The notes under the pieces were generated by a model, which saw nothing but the letters and a program-made list of their open reading frames with translations, did not search any database and had not been told where the DNA came from. A stretch of DNA of 64,000 nt from Dinochytrium kinnereticum (taxonomy: Eukaryota; Chytridiomycota; Chytridiomycetes; Chytridiales; Chytridiaceae), in NCBI GenBank assembly GCA_027604005.1, contig JADGJT010000033.1:1-64000 (forward strand). The letters run 5' to 3'. The position numbers and the translations under genes were made by a program. Positions 1 through 12,844 of the stretch are shown piece after piece. How positions within the stretch are numbered: the first letter of the stretch is position 1; each line of letters begins with the position of its first letter.

Positions 1-99
1 AAATAAAAAAAAAGAAAAAATAAAAAAAAAGAAGTCATAACGCGAGGGCAGTCAATGCATGTAGTGAAAATGAGAACAGAGCGTGTACGAGCCGTGGCA

Positions 100-3000
100 T
101 CATGCTCTCCTCTGCCATATCGCAGCCAGTTTCTTCATAAACAATCGAAACCTATCAGTCCGACCTTGGGGTCCCCCCGTCTCTTCGACTTCCGGAACCG
201 TCTTTCCAATCTTGAGTCGCGTTTTGTCATTGGCAGCCACCTCAACCATGACTCCTTCAGCAGTCTTACTAACCTCCAATACATCCTTAGCATCAGGCGG
301 CTTGAGATACTCAAGTGTTACTGGATCCGCAGGTTTATCACTAAGAGTTCCCAAGTCCACTGGAGTTTGCGTACTAGGTGTCGGCTGCCTAATCGGAGAC
401 GATGCAGGTGCTTTATCCACCATGGCATCCACAGCCCCTCTCGCCCTCATCCACTTCTGCTGTGACGATGGCGAACGTAAGTCCTCCATCGAGATGCAAG
501 TAGGTCGAAGGCCAAGCCTTTGCCGAGCTTTGCCCTGAGTTGATATAGATGGCGGGGCAGTATTCCCAGAAGCTGGAGAACGCGCGCCGTTGCAGATCTC
601 AATTATGGCTCGAACACCATGAGCGGCTCTCTCCACCGACGTTCGGCTAGGATGATCTGGTGCCAGAGCCGAGGCAAGTCTGTCTAGAAGAATGCCATAC
701 CTATTCACATGGAAGACGTTAGAGCTTGCCCTTACTCAAAACATAAAGCAGAAAAACCTAAACAGAACCAAAAAAAAGGCTACCTTGTTAGCCTTTGAAG
801 AGGCAGGACAAGGTATGCACCAAGCCCAATCTGCTTCCGCCTTGGATCCTCAGCAACGCGACTAATAATCCTTACTAATTCTCCAAGAGCGATCGAATCC
901 GTAGCAAGGCTGGACGAAATAAAAGAAGTAAGACCCGCTCGAACAGGCTCCTCCATGCCCTCATCTACAGCCCTACCACCAACGGCCGGTGATTCTCGGC
1001 CATCTCTTGAGACTGGCGCACCCCGCGCCCTTCGCCTCCGTCGTCTCCCTCTCCGCTCTCCTCCAGAGAAAGCAGCTACCTGCCTAATTGACTCGACATG
1101 TTCTGACTCCTCACGTTGCGACGACGAAGTCCTTGATCCAAATAGCAACCTGGGATCAAATGAATGCCGTTTTCCGGCTTTTACGCGACCTCCAGAGATT
1201 GAAGGTATCGATTCTGGTGATGTGGGGGAGCCTTTTTCCTCCCGATCGCTTGCAGGGCCCTGTGAGCTGCTCCGGTAGATGCCCTTCGCACCTCTAAAGG
1301 GCCAAGAGGTCTTGGAAAATCTTGAGGGGTTTTGACTAGATTCCCTTCCGTTCGAACCAGTCGGGGTAACACCATCGTTGGACTTGCGCTTCAACATGAA
1401 AGTGAACGAGCCTTTCTTATTAAGACGGCGGGGAGGCCTAGTGGCCAAGTCGTAGAGGTCAGAAGAGGGGGTGGCAATCGGAGATTCAGCGTATGGGCTT
1501 GAAGGGCGCAAAACTCGCTCCAGACCTTCTGCAGGGCTCTTGACTTGCTGATCTAAACCCTGAATACCTGCCGACTGGGTAGCGGTTTTTTCTTCGTCTT
1601 CTTCCGAGTAGAAGTTACCTGCCGGAGGAATTATCGACGGCTTCATTGGTAACTTGCCCGCAGACTCAGACAAAAATCTTTCGGAAAGCCTTAGAGCCCG
1701 AATGCGTTCCTGGGTCCCGCCTTTATTCCCCGCCCCACAAAAATTGCATGAGGGTATCGAGCAGGCCGATGTGTGGGGAGCAGGGCAATATGGCGCATTG
1801 GATGACAGTGAGTCGTTTCGGGAGGTTTGAGAGTAAGGCCGAGATGAAGCAGGTTCGTGAGGAGAGGCATGGCGAACATTCGCTAACGTCTCAATCTCAG
1901 TGACAAGCTGCAGGCTCCGATCGAGCCCAGACAGAAATTCGCGGTAGCAATGCAAACCAGCCTTCTCGCTAGTCTCACAAATGTTCGAAAAGATATTTGC
2001 AACTTGCGTTTCAGCGGGGTAAGTGGACGAGTCTGTAGCTCCAGACAATGATCGCTTTCCCTCCTCTGCGGATGGCACGGAGCCTTCTTCCAAGCCTCGA
2101 AGTCCCACTAAGGTACGGCCTGAGGCAGGATACCGACTCATCCACTCAAACTCAGAAGCCACCTTCAAGTAGCATTCATCAGCAATGTCAGAATGGTCCT
2201 CATCCGCGCCACAAAAGCAGCAATGCACGGTCGAAATGGTTGGAGTACCCGTATACGACGCAAAATTAGCGGTCAGCACCCCCGATGCAACAGATCCTGT
2301 CTCCGCCGTCCGGTCTCGTTTTGCCGCCAAACTGTCCACATCGCAATGGGGGTTATACAGGTCATCTGTTGGATGTGGCGCCTTCACCGACGGAGGTCCC
2401 GGCTCCGCAGTCTCCCCTTGTCTTACATCAGGCTGCCTTTGACTTCTACCCTCCTCGTCCCTTCTCACGGCATGTTGGGACCCCAGGGTGCCATGATTCG
2501 ACTCTGCCCGTCTTGCCCTCGCCGGGAGGGTACCGAAGCTGCTGCCGTCCGGGAAAAGCGATGAAAGGGCATCCTTGAGCGCAGGCAAGACCAGGCAGGC
2601 ATGCAGCCCAAGAATCTCCACGACATTTCCAAACACCGCCAAAATAACGCGCCGAAAAGGGGCCGGGATTTCACGCATGGATGTGATGTCTTCCTCTGGC
2701 TCTTTCTTTCCTGTTATATTGCCATCCCTCAATAAAGACGCAAAGTAGGAAATGCTTGCAGAGTCTGAGGCAACGTTCATATCAGATGCGCTCGTCTTCA
2801 TTAGCACGCCATCCAGACGACTCCATCCTCTTGCCTCTTTAACAAAAGGTCGGATGTAAAGAGCAAAGAGGGAAGAGAGTTCGTGAACGTAGGTTCTCTC
2901 TGTGCTGAGGAATTCGTGAAGGATGCGGTTGACAAGATGAGGAGATGGTGTGGACAAAGAGAGGGAGAGGGAAACCTGAGGAGAAGGAGCACGAGCACGA

Positions 3001-4304
3001 CGTCTATTCCGTGATTGTGACGGTGACGATGTTGTTTCCTTGTTATTCGTATCTACCTCTATCATCACGCTCGTTCTTCTGGGGGGCGTCTCCGGAGACA
3101 GGTCGGTTGGGGTAAGGGTATCATAGTCTGTCGATTTTTGTGGTATAAATGACTTTTTTGAGTGTTCGAGTTGTTGAACAGAAGACTCTTCGTGGCCAGG
3201 AGCACCTTGTTCACCTTCCCATGAATTCACCACGGGCACATCCCCGTCCCTCTCAGAAGTACATTCGTCATCTGCACGCCTTTCCTCCGTGACGTGAGAC
3301 TGAAGGGTTGCCGTCGAGCCCGCCAGGCTGTCGCCCATGATAGACCGACGTAATCTTCGCAATGTCTCAATGCTGCTGTCATTGGAGAAGTTTGGAGCCC
3401 TAAGCGCCGCCACAATCTGCTGGAACTCAGCAGGAGAGAGGCTCGCCGAGAAATCATCCTCTGAGCCCTCGTGCGGAGGGATGGGAGAAGGCGGTCCCCT
3501 TATGGTCTGATCGTCGGATTGGTCCTCAGACTGTTGTGCTGGCTCAGGAGTCCCCTTCTCCCTGACCCTCCTCCTGTCGCGACGACCCATGGACCATGTG
3601 AAGGAATGAAGGTGAGATACATCAGATGACATGGAGCTTCGAGGCCGGCGGCTCAGGCTTCTATCTGAAACATGGTAGGCACCGGCATCACCTCCTGACC
3701 TTGAGGCATCCCTACGAAGGACATGCTTTCCATGTCGATAGAGGCTTTCGATAGAGATGCGCGGTAGAGAAAGGTTCATTGGAGGAATGGAAGGTTGATT
3801 GACGGGTATAGGACTCTCGCAAGGGGTTGAGGGAATGACCGCCGGCTCTCGTTTGGCCCTTGACCGCCTGAATGCACGATGCTCATGGGGGGGATGTGTT
3901 GCACCCTGAAACTTCGAGGGTCCAGCATCAACTTCAGCCTTGTTAGGTACCAGAGAGTCTGCTGGGGGTTTTCCGGGATCATCAAGAGCGCCTGTCGATG
4001 CCCTCTCCCCAGATCCCACAGACCGCTCGCCTGCAGATCCAACCGACCTCCGAATCAAGGCGGTGAAGGTCATGGAGCTCCGGGAGAAGGATTTCCTGAC
4101 CGTGTGCCCCATCTGCTGATGCTGGTCGAGTCCACCAGAGTCCAGTCCAACGGCCGAGTCGTCTCTGGTTCGGCCCAAAGAGTCGGAGGTTGAAGTTGTC
4201 CGGAGACCATCCCTTGCGGTGGCAGAAGCGGTGGGTGGGGGCGCATGCAGCGCGGTTTCGGCCGAGGACGGCGCAGGAGATGACGATGACGGCGGATTCA
4301 GCAT
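100..4304 (-). CDS. RhoGEF (Dbl-homology) protein with large insertions in the DH domain
   Basis: Guanine nucleotide exchange factor for a Rho-family GTPase. Two exons, 4304-784 and 700-100, give 1373 aa; joining them restores the helix-8 motif LPLQRLTR|YGILLDRL of DH domains. The first ~450 residues are Ser/Pro/Arg-rich and disordered. The DH domain starts near residue 457 (VNRILHEFLSTERTYVHEL, conserved region 1) and ends near 1225, about 770 residues instead of ~190, because two low-complexity inserts separate the helices. Both inserts contain the knuckle C-[CN]-F-C-G-A (near residues 694 and 853). The tail of ~150 residues shows no PH domain that I can recognise, although DH domains are usually followed by one. 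The start is the first in-frame Met after a noncoding stretch. Family is clear from CR1 and CR3; the target GTPase is unknown. Confidence 0.82.
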
Positions 4305-5870
4305 GCTCGCTTGCGTGATGTTCCCGTGGGCCAGTAGGCTCCAGCGGATCTTTGGTGAAGGGCGGGGGTGGTCTGTGATGGTGTTGGTCGGAATTCAGAA
4401 AAATCAGAGAAATATTATTGCAGGGGGACAAGAAAGACAGGCATCAACAACGGCCTCGACGGAGGCGAGGTGCAGCCGCATTACCTCCTGTTCCTTCATC
4501 ATCGCTGTGCTTGCCGCGCATCGTCGAGGCACGCAGGTGACTCTGGCTGCTGCAGGCTTTTCTTGGGAAAGATGCGAATGACTGGGGTCGATGGATGTCG
4601 CTGCAGAGCTGCAAGATCGATCGGTGTGAGCCTGCCGAGGCCCTTGTCTATCTTTTGTTTTAGGTCTAGGTGGAATGAATGGATGACAGAAAAGCGAATC
4701 GCCTTTCTTGCGAGGGGATGGGGGCTGCTGGGATGGACGCTCGGAGGACTTTGGGATGTTGGCCAAGCTAGCTCTCAACGTTTACAAAAGATCCTTGCCG
4801 TCGTGAGGCCACCTTCCACTCTCTTTGGTCGGCCAGGTGTATGCCTCGCGCAAGCAAGCAGCGCAGTCTCGGCAGCGAAGGCCGTTGACCAAAGATGTGC
4901 AGCGAGAAAGCAGTTTTCTTTCCTTTTTCCACGGCGTCGACCTCTGTTATTATCAGAATCCATCGACTGCTTCCTCGACAGGATGAGGGCAGAACTGCCA
5001 GGAATCGCGCAGGTTTTTGACATCCAGTTGACGGGTCTGTGTTAAAACCCCACGGGCGTTGGCAGAAATAGCCTCGTCGCGTCATTTTTTTATTTTTGTT
5101 TTTGGAGCTGTTTTTTTTTGGCACTCCAGCCAGGGGGTCGACTGCTCGGGATCCATCCCTTGCTGCACTACTCACCTGCACTCAAAAGGGCACTCCGCCC
5201 TCCCTGGCTGCAAACTCCGTCTGGCGGTGTGGGGCGTTTCCCGCGGTTGGTTAGCAGCGGACGCAGTGGGACGCAGGCGTTCCATGAGTGCACGCCGTCC
5301 ATTTCCTTGATTGCTTGGAGATCGGATCTGCTAGTTAGAGACACACAAGCGCCAGAAAGGACGCGAATAAAATGCAAGTCGTGGTCTGCCACGGTTTGAG
5401 CGATTGCAATTATCAACATTGATCATGATTGTCGTTTGGGAGCATCCGATGCCATGCCTTTCAGTTTCCGCTGAGCCGACTTGTTCTTTCGTTTCAGCAT
5501 CTATTCTTTCCCGTGTTAATGCCAGAAGGAGAGCTTCAGTATTCTCCCATGTTACTTTTTAGAACACACGATGCAGCGAGTTCAGCTAACCAACCAGCCA
5601 TGGAAGCCGTGCTCGCTGCAGGATATCGAGGCAACCCTCCCTTCAGTTGCGCGTTGTTCAGTGAACAATGCATGGGATGGGCACGCGTCGCTCCCTCCCC
5701 TTTGGCCCATAAACGCTTGTTTCCATCATGTCTGTCGCCAGCAACGCAACGCGTTGCCATCAAGCCTCCATCGATGGACCTGCTCAATAATGAAAGGTCA
5801 ATGATGAGCCGAAAGTCTCCGTCGATTGACTTGAGAATTCAAACCAAAACTTTTGAGAAATGAATCCGTG
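4305..5870. other. Intergenic region between divergent RhoGEF and MFSD1 genes
   Basis: About 1.57 kb holding the promoters of two divergent genes. Open frames up to ~225 codons occur here but have mixed composition, no domain I recognise and no splice continuation. Short T-rich and A-rich runs (around 5087-5120) are present. No RNA gene was recognised. Confidence 0.5.
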
Positions 5871-8358
5871 ATGCAGGCTGAAAACCCCGCTGTCGCCCGC
5901 ATCAAGGCGGCCGAATCCGACGACGCCGTCAGCGGATGGACAGGATCCACCTCATCCTCCATATCAAGGCAATCCTCCATCGATGGGATGGACGACCTCA
6001 CCTCCTCGTCAGGCGGCAGCCTTTCGACGCTGCGGAGGAGGCGGCACCGACCGAGATCGCTGTTGAGAAGAGGAAGCAGTTTTGGGGGAGGGCCGATTGT
6101 TGTTCAGAATCGGGCACCGCCGTTGGAGATGGTTAGAAAGCAGACTTCATCGGGACTTCGATGGATCATCTTGCTTCTTTCTTGCTTGTTGCTGTTTGGG
6201 AACTATTATGGTCTGTTGCGTTTTTGCCCGTCTGTTGAGGAGAGATTGCGTTGGTCTCCTTCTTTTCTTTCTTTCTTTTTATTTCTCGTTGGGTTGAGCA
6301 CGTCGAGGACGGCTTTTCGGTGAAGACTGTAGTTGAACAAGATTTGAGTGAGCTGATGGGCATTTTTGTGGACAAACAGCTTACGACAACCCCGCTGCGC
6401 TGAATAAGCCCCTTCAAGAATACCTTGGGCACGATTACGATCTCTGGCAGGTACGCTAAAATACACGCTATTACCGGATACAAAAACTTACAGTCCACTC
6501 CCCGCCAACCGCCCTATATTAGTATGAGCTCAACATGCTCTATGCCGTCTATTCATTTCCAAACATGTTTCTCCCTTTTATCGGCGGCCAGTTGGTGGAT
6601 CGGCTGGACCCGAAGAAGGTTCTTTTGGCGTTTTCGCTGTGCGTCTGCGTGGGCCAGACCCTCTTTGCCATCGGAGTGAGTGGTAAGAGTTTTGGGACGA
6701 TGGTGGTAGGGAGGGTGCTGTTTGGGATTGGGGGAGAAAGCATCTCGGTGGTGCAGTCCAGCATCACAACAAGCTGGTTCAAAAAAAAGGAGCTAGCGTT
6801 TGCTCTTGGTTTGAGTGAGTGGATTACATCCTTGCTTCCCGTTTTTGTTCATGCAGAAGAATCCTCCTCTCCAAACCCTCGTACTCAATTAGTGTAAAAC
6901 TCCAAACAAAATCATAGACCTCTGCATATCAAGGTTCGGATCCGTCGTGAACGCTGTTCTCTCTCCGAAAATCGATAAACTGTGGGGTCCCGCCATCGCC
7001 GTCTGGGCAGGCACACTTGCCTGCTACCTCTCCTTCCTCTGTGCCCTGATATTGGCAGCCGTGATAGCCACACGATCTCCTCCCACCGAAAATGAACCGC
7101 ATCAAAACACCCGACCACGCGAGTCTAATCCAGCTGAACCACCCACACTGGCGCAGCAGCCTAGCACATTGTATTTTTCGTTCGATGGGTCTTTAGACAT
7201 ATCGTCCTCGGCTGCTGTACCATCGCTCCCGGCCCCTGCTCCTCCGACGGAGGGTACTCCATTGCTTGGGGGAGGAAAGAAGGAGGAGGGGTGGTTCGAG
7301 AAGATTACGTCGTTTTTTGCGGAAGCCAAAAAGTTTCCGCCGTCGTTTTGGTTGCTTTGTTTGATTTGTGTGATGCTTTATGGGACCGTAGTGCCGTTTA
7401 ACACCATCGCCTCGGACTTTTTGATGAGCAAATGGTATCCGGGGGACACCGAAACGGCGGGGGTTGTCATGAGGTATTTATGTCCTTGCTTTAATTTGTA
7501 CTTCTCTTGCGAAGGCAATCACTGTTTTTGGGCTCCTTTCTCACACTCTCTCCTGTATGCAGTATACCAGACTCCATGTCTGCGATTCTTGTCCCGATTT
7601 GCGGAGCCTTTGTTGACAGATATGGGAATCGCGCACTTCTCCTGATCTTTTGCTCCATCGTCATCGCCGGCGTTCACCTAACTCTCGGCCTAACCTACCT
7701 CAACCCCGTTATACCCCTTGTCTTTCTCGGCCTCTCCTACTCCATCTATGGTGTGGCCATCTGGCCATCCATCGCGACTATTATCCAGCATGAGGAACAA
7801 GTTCTATGGGATTCCATGCCAGAGGATAGTCCTATGCCCAGACTTCTTGGATCCGCTTATGGTCTCTCCACGGCGGCTTTGAACACGGCGCTGACAATTA
7901 TACCACTCGTGGCTGCGCAAGTTCGGGTGGGTGGGGGAAGCTTTATCCCGGTTGAGATGTTTTTTGTGGGGCTCGCAGTGGCAGGGACCATCAGCTCCAT
8001 CATGTTATTCATCATTGACAGAATGAACGGGTCTATCCTTCAGAAGCCAGAAGCCGTCTATGATTCTGTTGATGACCATCGGAAGGACCAAGGAGCCGCC
8101 CATACCACCAATGGTGTCGAGACACTGGGTGAAAGACAGCTCTTTTCCGCCCCAGACGGGTTGGTTGAATCGGCGGTGGGGCGGGAGGATGGGGATGAAA
8201 CGTCCGCGGCTTCCGCTATGTCGGAGGGACGGGTATCGAGGAGACTACCTCATGGCATCGCCATCCTCCCGCCTCGGATCTCTCGGGTGCTGTCACAGCA
8301 GGACGAGCTGACGTCCAGCCCGCAGCAGCAGAGCGCGGGGATCGGTGAAGGGCTGTGA
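5871..8358 (+). CDS. MFSD1: Major facilitator superfamily transporter, MFSD1-like
   Basis: Predicted 12-TM transporter; MFSD1 of animals is a lysosomal solute carrier working with GLMP. Five exons: 5871-6210, 6380-6450, 6523-6814, 6918-7473, 7563-8358 (684 aa). Splicing reconstitutes family signatures: FGNYYAYDNPAALN in TM1, LYAVYSFPNMFLPF and the MFS loop GGQLVDRLDPKKV between TM2 and TM3, LNLCISRFGSVVN, and VPICGAFVDRYGNRA in the second half. The N-terminal ~95 residues are a Ser/Arg-rich cytosolic tail and the C-terminal ~110 residues are also disordered. A leucine/acidic sorting signal is possible in the N-tail but not clear. The first in-frame ATG (5871) was chosen; upstream in-frame sequence has no Met. 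The family call is strong; substrate and organelle are inferred from animal homologues. Confidence 0.86.
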
Positions 8359-8573
8359 TTGCGCATGCCAATAAAGTGAATTCTTGTGGTTGAAACGACG
8401 TGCCATCGACGCGTTCCGCGATGCGGTCGTCGTGGTGGTGGGGACAGTGAGGATTTTTCCGCTGTCGCCCAACTCAGTAGCACAACAGAACCAAGTCTGG
8501 AAACAGACCTGCAGCCAGAAGAACAACTTGGGACGGAAGCGAACCTGCTGAACTGAACGACGACTGACGGACG

Positions 8574-11021
8574 ATGGACGGGAGCGACGCCGGAGACGTT
8601 GGATGCCAGCGGCGGCTTCATCTGCAGGATCACCAGGTTGAGTTGGAGGAGGAGGCTTCTGGAAATGGGGGCAGCCATCCCATTCACCGAGTGGACAAGC
8701 AGATGGAGGAGGATGTGGTGGCCTCCTTCCTGAGGGAGGCCGGCGAAGATTTCCCCACTCCTCCGCAAAAGAGCAGCTGGAGAGAGGAAGCCACCATCCA
8801 GGTTTCCTCCTCAACGCACTCTGTTGTATCATCTCTTCCGCAACCAGTTAACCTCCAACTTGCCCGCTCTTCTCCATCATCCTCCTCCATCGCCTCTTCC
8901 ACCTCCTCAACATCGGCAACACAGCCATCATCTGCACAAGCATCTCAACATCATCACCACTCTGACGTCTCCCCACCACCACCAGCACAGAGGCACAGTC
9001 AAGCTCACACCATGTTCTCAGACGTCTCATCCGAGGATACCATTTCCAACCGCTCAATACCTCGTGCTTTGCCGCCGATTGAAACGGAGAGAGATGAGGC
9101 GGGTGAGATGGATCGTCAGGATTTTTTGTCGGCAAAGACGGTTGAAGAGGGTAGGGCGGTGGTGGGGGAGGAGAAGGGGGCGAGACAGTGGTCTTTGGTG
9201 TCGGTGTTTTCGGCTTGGATGTTGATCACTGGGGCTTACTGTAGATGGGCAGTGTTGCTGGCGTTGGTGCAGGTGAGGTTATGTGCATCTTGTGTTTTTT
9301 TTTCTTTTTCTTTCGAACTACTCTTCCTTCTTTTCCCTTCTTTTGCTTATGCCCTCTGAGATCTGAGTTATTCTTCCCGTTGGTTTTTTTTTTTTTTGCT
9401 TGTTGAAATCTCGTGTGCGGCTCTGATTCTGTCTTGTTCTTTTCTTTCTGTTATTCATGACTTGGTCCAATTTTTTGTTGTTTTTTTCAACTGCGTGCCT
9501 CCCACTCCTCTCATTTCCTCCAGACTGTTTTTTTTGGGAAGGTGGGGTAACTCAGCGACCTAACATTGTTATTTCCAGACAATCTCCCTCAGCACCATCC
9601 AAGCTGCCGTCTTCACCCTAGTCCTCCGCTTTACCTATACCGCCTTCGATAACTTCGCCGACCGCACCTCCTTCCTCTTCCTGCTAGTCTACCACGCCCT
9701 TTACGTGATAGCCCAAATCTTTTCCTTCTTCCTAGTCTGGGACGCAGCGCGGCGCAAGAACACCATCCAGGTGATCGCCTCAACCGTGTTCAATTTCTGC
9801 ATCCTGGTCTACTCTGCCGTTATGATCAAACAGCTTGTGGATATCTGGAAGATGAGGTTGGATGATGGGACTGGATTGCCAGAGAGGATGGGGAGATCCG
9901 GGATGGTTCAGGAGCAAATGTATCATGTTCAGGCGGCGCTTATGTTGGCTGTTTTTGCTTTTGTGTTGATGTTTGGATTTGTGGGGGTTGGGTTCTATGT
10001 GGCCTTTCGAGTGTACCAGGAGATTGGGTGGTGTATTTTTCAGGTTCATGGGGCGTCTCTGGAGAAGAGAAGTATGTTTGTTTTGTTTTTTTTCGACGGC
10101 GTTTCTTTCTCTTCTAGCATTCTTCTTCAATTACCTCACTTCTACAAGCTTTTTTCCTCGCTTTTTTTTTTTTTTTTTTTGAATATCTCCATCCTCAGTC
10201 TGACAAATTCTTTTTTCATCAACAGGAATGCTTCGCCACTTCCACCTTTTCATCATGCTCCTAAAGATCAACATTTTCTTCAACGTCGGCATAGTATTGC
10301 AAAGTGGTGCCGCCATCTACTTTAGCGCACTCTCCAACATGTCCGCTGGAGATACCTTTCAAACACGTCAAGCGGCGGCCTGGTCTGCTGGGATTGCGTT
10401 GACGATCGTCGCGGCGCTGTATTATCATGTTGGCGCATCGGCGGCACGCAGGGCCTCCGCAGTGCTTATGGCGTTCTTTTTGGTCCTGGTTGCGGCGAAT
10501 ATGTGCGGTCTTGTGGCGGGGATTGTGATTATTTATAAGAGCAGCAAGTTTAAGTTTGCTCAGACAGATTTGACTTGGTTCAGTACGTGGATATATATTT
10601 TTTTTCTTCTTCTTATCGATTCTTGCCACAAATGCCTAACCATCCATCCCTGCGTGAACTTTTTCTCCCAACCCATGCCTTTTTTTCCTTTCCTTTTTTT
10701 TTTCTGAAACATCCAGTCGCCATTCAGGCCCTCTTCAACCTCGCCACGTTTGCGAACGCCTTTGTGGTTTACAAAGACTTTTCCAAAGGGCTTCGTGAAA
10801 TTGTTGCCATCAATGCATCCAAACTTCAAGTTTCCGCCCACACGCTCTCCATCTCCTCTTCGTCACTCTCTCAGCCAATGGAGTCAGGCTCCGCACTCCA
10901 TGGGACATCCAGGTCATCGCGGTCGCTGGCGATGAGCAAGACATTCAAGGGGGCGTTTGCGGGCGGGACGACGGTGAAGGTGTTGCCTCCACAGCCGAGA
11001 AGCGTCCCTGTGTTGGATTGA
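8574..11021 (+). CDS. Multi-pass membrane protein resembling fungal UPF0658 Golgi proteins
   Basis: Four exons (8574-9272, 9579-10071, 10226-10582, 10717-11021) give 617 aa. The first ~205 residues are hydrophilic and low complexity (Ser, His and Pro runs); about seven hydrophobic helices follow, starting near WSLVSVFSAWMLITGAYCRW. The motifs RRKNTIQVIASTVFNFCIL and LLKINIFFNVGIVLQSG, and the order of helices, recall the fungal UPF0658 family, annotated as Golgi membrane proteins of unknown function. The introns are T-rich and 134-306 nt, longer than those further right in the window. The C-terminal tail (KDFSKGLREI onward) is cytosolic and Ser-rich. The membrane topology is plain from the sequence; the family name is from memory and less certain, and no biochemical role can be given. 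Confidence 0.66.
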
Positions 11022-11578
11022 CCTGTGCTTATCATTTCTTAATTACAGTTGCGCCTTTTCTTTCTTTCTTCTTTTTTTTTTTTTGTTCTTTTTTCTTTTT
11101 TCTTCTTTCCTGCCTTTGAGCAGCAGAGGAGCAGAGCTGTGGAAATGGGAAATGAGGGGGGGAGAATTATTTTATTATTTCGATTATCCAACATCAGGTG
11201 CTGGTTCTGCTGCTTGGACCGTTGGGTTTGCTGCTGAAAAGAGAGTTTGCTGTACGACTGTGTTCCCGTGTGGGACTTTGCATCGCCGATCCAGCTGGCG
11301 CAGAAACCGGCGGTTCCTGGCGGTGACCGACCGGGAATCCGCGAGTCTGGCGATAAGGTTGCTGAATATTCGTCCTCTCTCTGCCTTGCCTCCTGACTGA
11401 CCTGACTGCAGCCGCCGCCTTCCCCACCGACCGACCTGACCGACGGCTGACAGACAGACAGACTGCAGGCGACTCGCTGGAGACGACGGAACGGCCTCAC
11501 CCACCCAACACCCCCCTCGTTGCTGCGAGCTGCTGCGACAACGGCAACGACATCGCACCCGCATCTTTCGACGAAACA
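11022..11578. other. Intergenic spacer with long pyrimidine tract
   Basis: A C/T-rich tract at 11056-11116 directly follows the upstream stop codon and may act in 3' end formation. The rest is the likely promoter of the HAD gene and contains no coding pattern I trust. Confidence 0.45.
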
Positions 11579-12844
11579 ATGGCCGACCATACCACCAAGG
11601 CCGATGAACACTTGTCCTCAGGGCTGCAGCTGCCCCTGCTCCCTCATCAGCTTCAGCAATCACACCTGCCGCAAAAGCCTTCCTCCTCCCACCCACTTTC
11701 GATTGAAACTGGCGCTCGCTCCAACGATTCTCCTTACCCCTCGCCTCCGCTTCTCCCTCTCCCCGCCCTTCTCACCGATGCAGCTGGGAAGGATAACGAT
11801 GTGGCAAGGCGGGCCGGGGGGCGGGAGGTGGTTGCGGTTGATCTGGATGAGACGTTGGCGGTCACGCATGATGCTATCATTGAGTACCATAACTTGAGGT
11901 ACGGGACGAGGAATCGGCCGGATGAGTTTGTTAGTTATTCTTATTCTGAGGTGAGCGTTGGTGGTGATGCTTTTCGGTCGGATTGTTATCAATGGGCTTG
12001 GGGTGGACTCTGCTTTGGGGCCCCTTTTGCTCTTTTTAGTCTGACTGGCTGTTTACTGACCAACATCTTTCATTGTTTGTTAATTAAGGCTTGGGGGTGC
12101 GATAGCAAGGAGTGTGCGGCGAGGGTGGTTAGTTTCATGCAGAGCGATGAATGGCACAGTTTGATCAAGCCCATTCCTCACGCTTTAGAAGTCCTTCTGG
12201 TGAGCAAGCCTGACTATTCCCTTTATTCTTTGTCTCTCCAGCCTCGTAGAAAAGCAAATGAATAACTCGTACTGTATTTTCAGGCCCTCCGAGAACAATA
12301 CTCCTTCATCATCATCACCTCCCGCCCCTCCTGCGTTGAACCCACGACTCGTAGGTTCCTCAACAACCACTACCCTGGCATCTTTGACGACATTATCTTT
12401 GTGGGCGGTCCAGGGCCCTCCCCAACCCCCACAACCACCACGACCCCCCAACCCTCCGTCGCCCTCTCCACATCAAGTCCCTCCACATCAAAAAGAACGA
12501 AATCCCAAGCCTGCCACGACATTGGCGCCACGATCCTGGTGGATGACTCGATTGAGCATGCTGTGGATTGCGCGACGAATGGGATAGATGTGCTGCTGTT
12601 TGATTTGGATGGCGGGTATGGGTGGAATAAGAGTCGACCAGCTTGGGGGAGGGGGGCGGAGAGGGGGTATTGTCCGGCGGGGAAGGCTGGCGTTGCAAGG
12701 CGTGTCAAGTGCTGGAGAGAGGTTGGGAGGGCTTTAGAGGAGAGGATGAGGAGACGCGGGGTTGTTTCTGGACAGGATGTTGGCGGGGAGGAGGGGAAGG
12801 GGATTGGGTTTGGGAAGATGGGGGAGGAGGTGTGCGTTTCTTGA
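11579..12844 (+). CDS. HAD-superfamily 5'-nucleotidase-like protein (NT5C type)
   Basis: Putative phosphohydrolase of the haloacid dehalogenase fold, closest in pattern to cytosolic 5'(3')-deoxyribonucleotidase-like proteins. Three exons: 11579-11950, 12089-12199, 12284-12844 (347 aa). Motif I is VVAVDLDETLA (two catalytic Asp, residues ~89-91), motif II is FIIITSRPS, and the C-terminal motif IV is ILVDDSIEHA, spaced as in that family; the small cap helix holds the EYHNLRYGT segment. A Pro/Thr/Ser-rich insert of ~35 residues follows GGPGPSP, and the N-terminal 80 residues are disordered. The C-terminal third is Gly/Arg-rich and may be divergent. A member of the same superfamily lies at 32926-33873 but is not a close copy. 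Substrate is not predictable from sequence. Confidence 0.76.

Noticed and set aside
100..700. PH domain after the RhoGEF DH domain
   Set aside because: I looked for the beta-strand pattern and the C-terminal Trp helix and could not see them in the tail.
4368..5045. Open frame of 225 codons on the + strand in the RhoGEF/MFSD1 gap
   Set aside because: Mixed Cys/Arg/Trp-rich composition, no domain, no splice continuation, and it overlaps other equally long frames on both strands.
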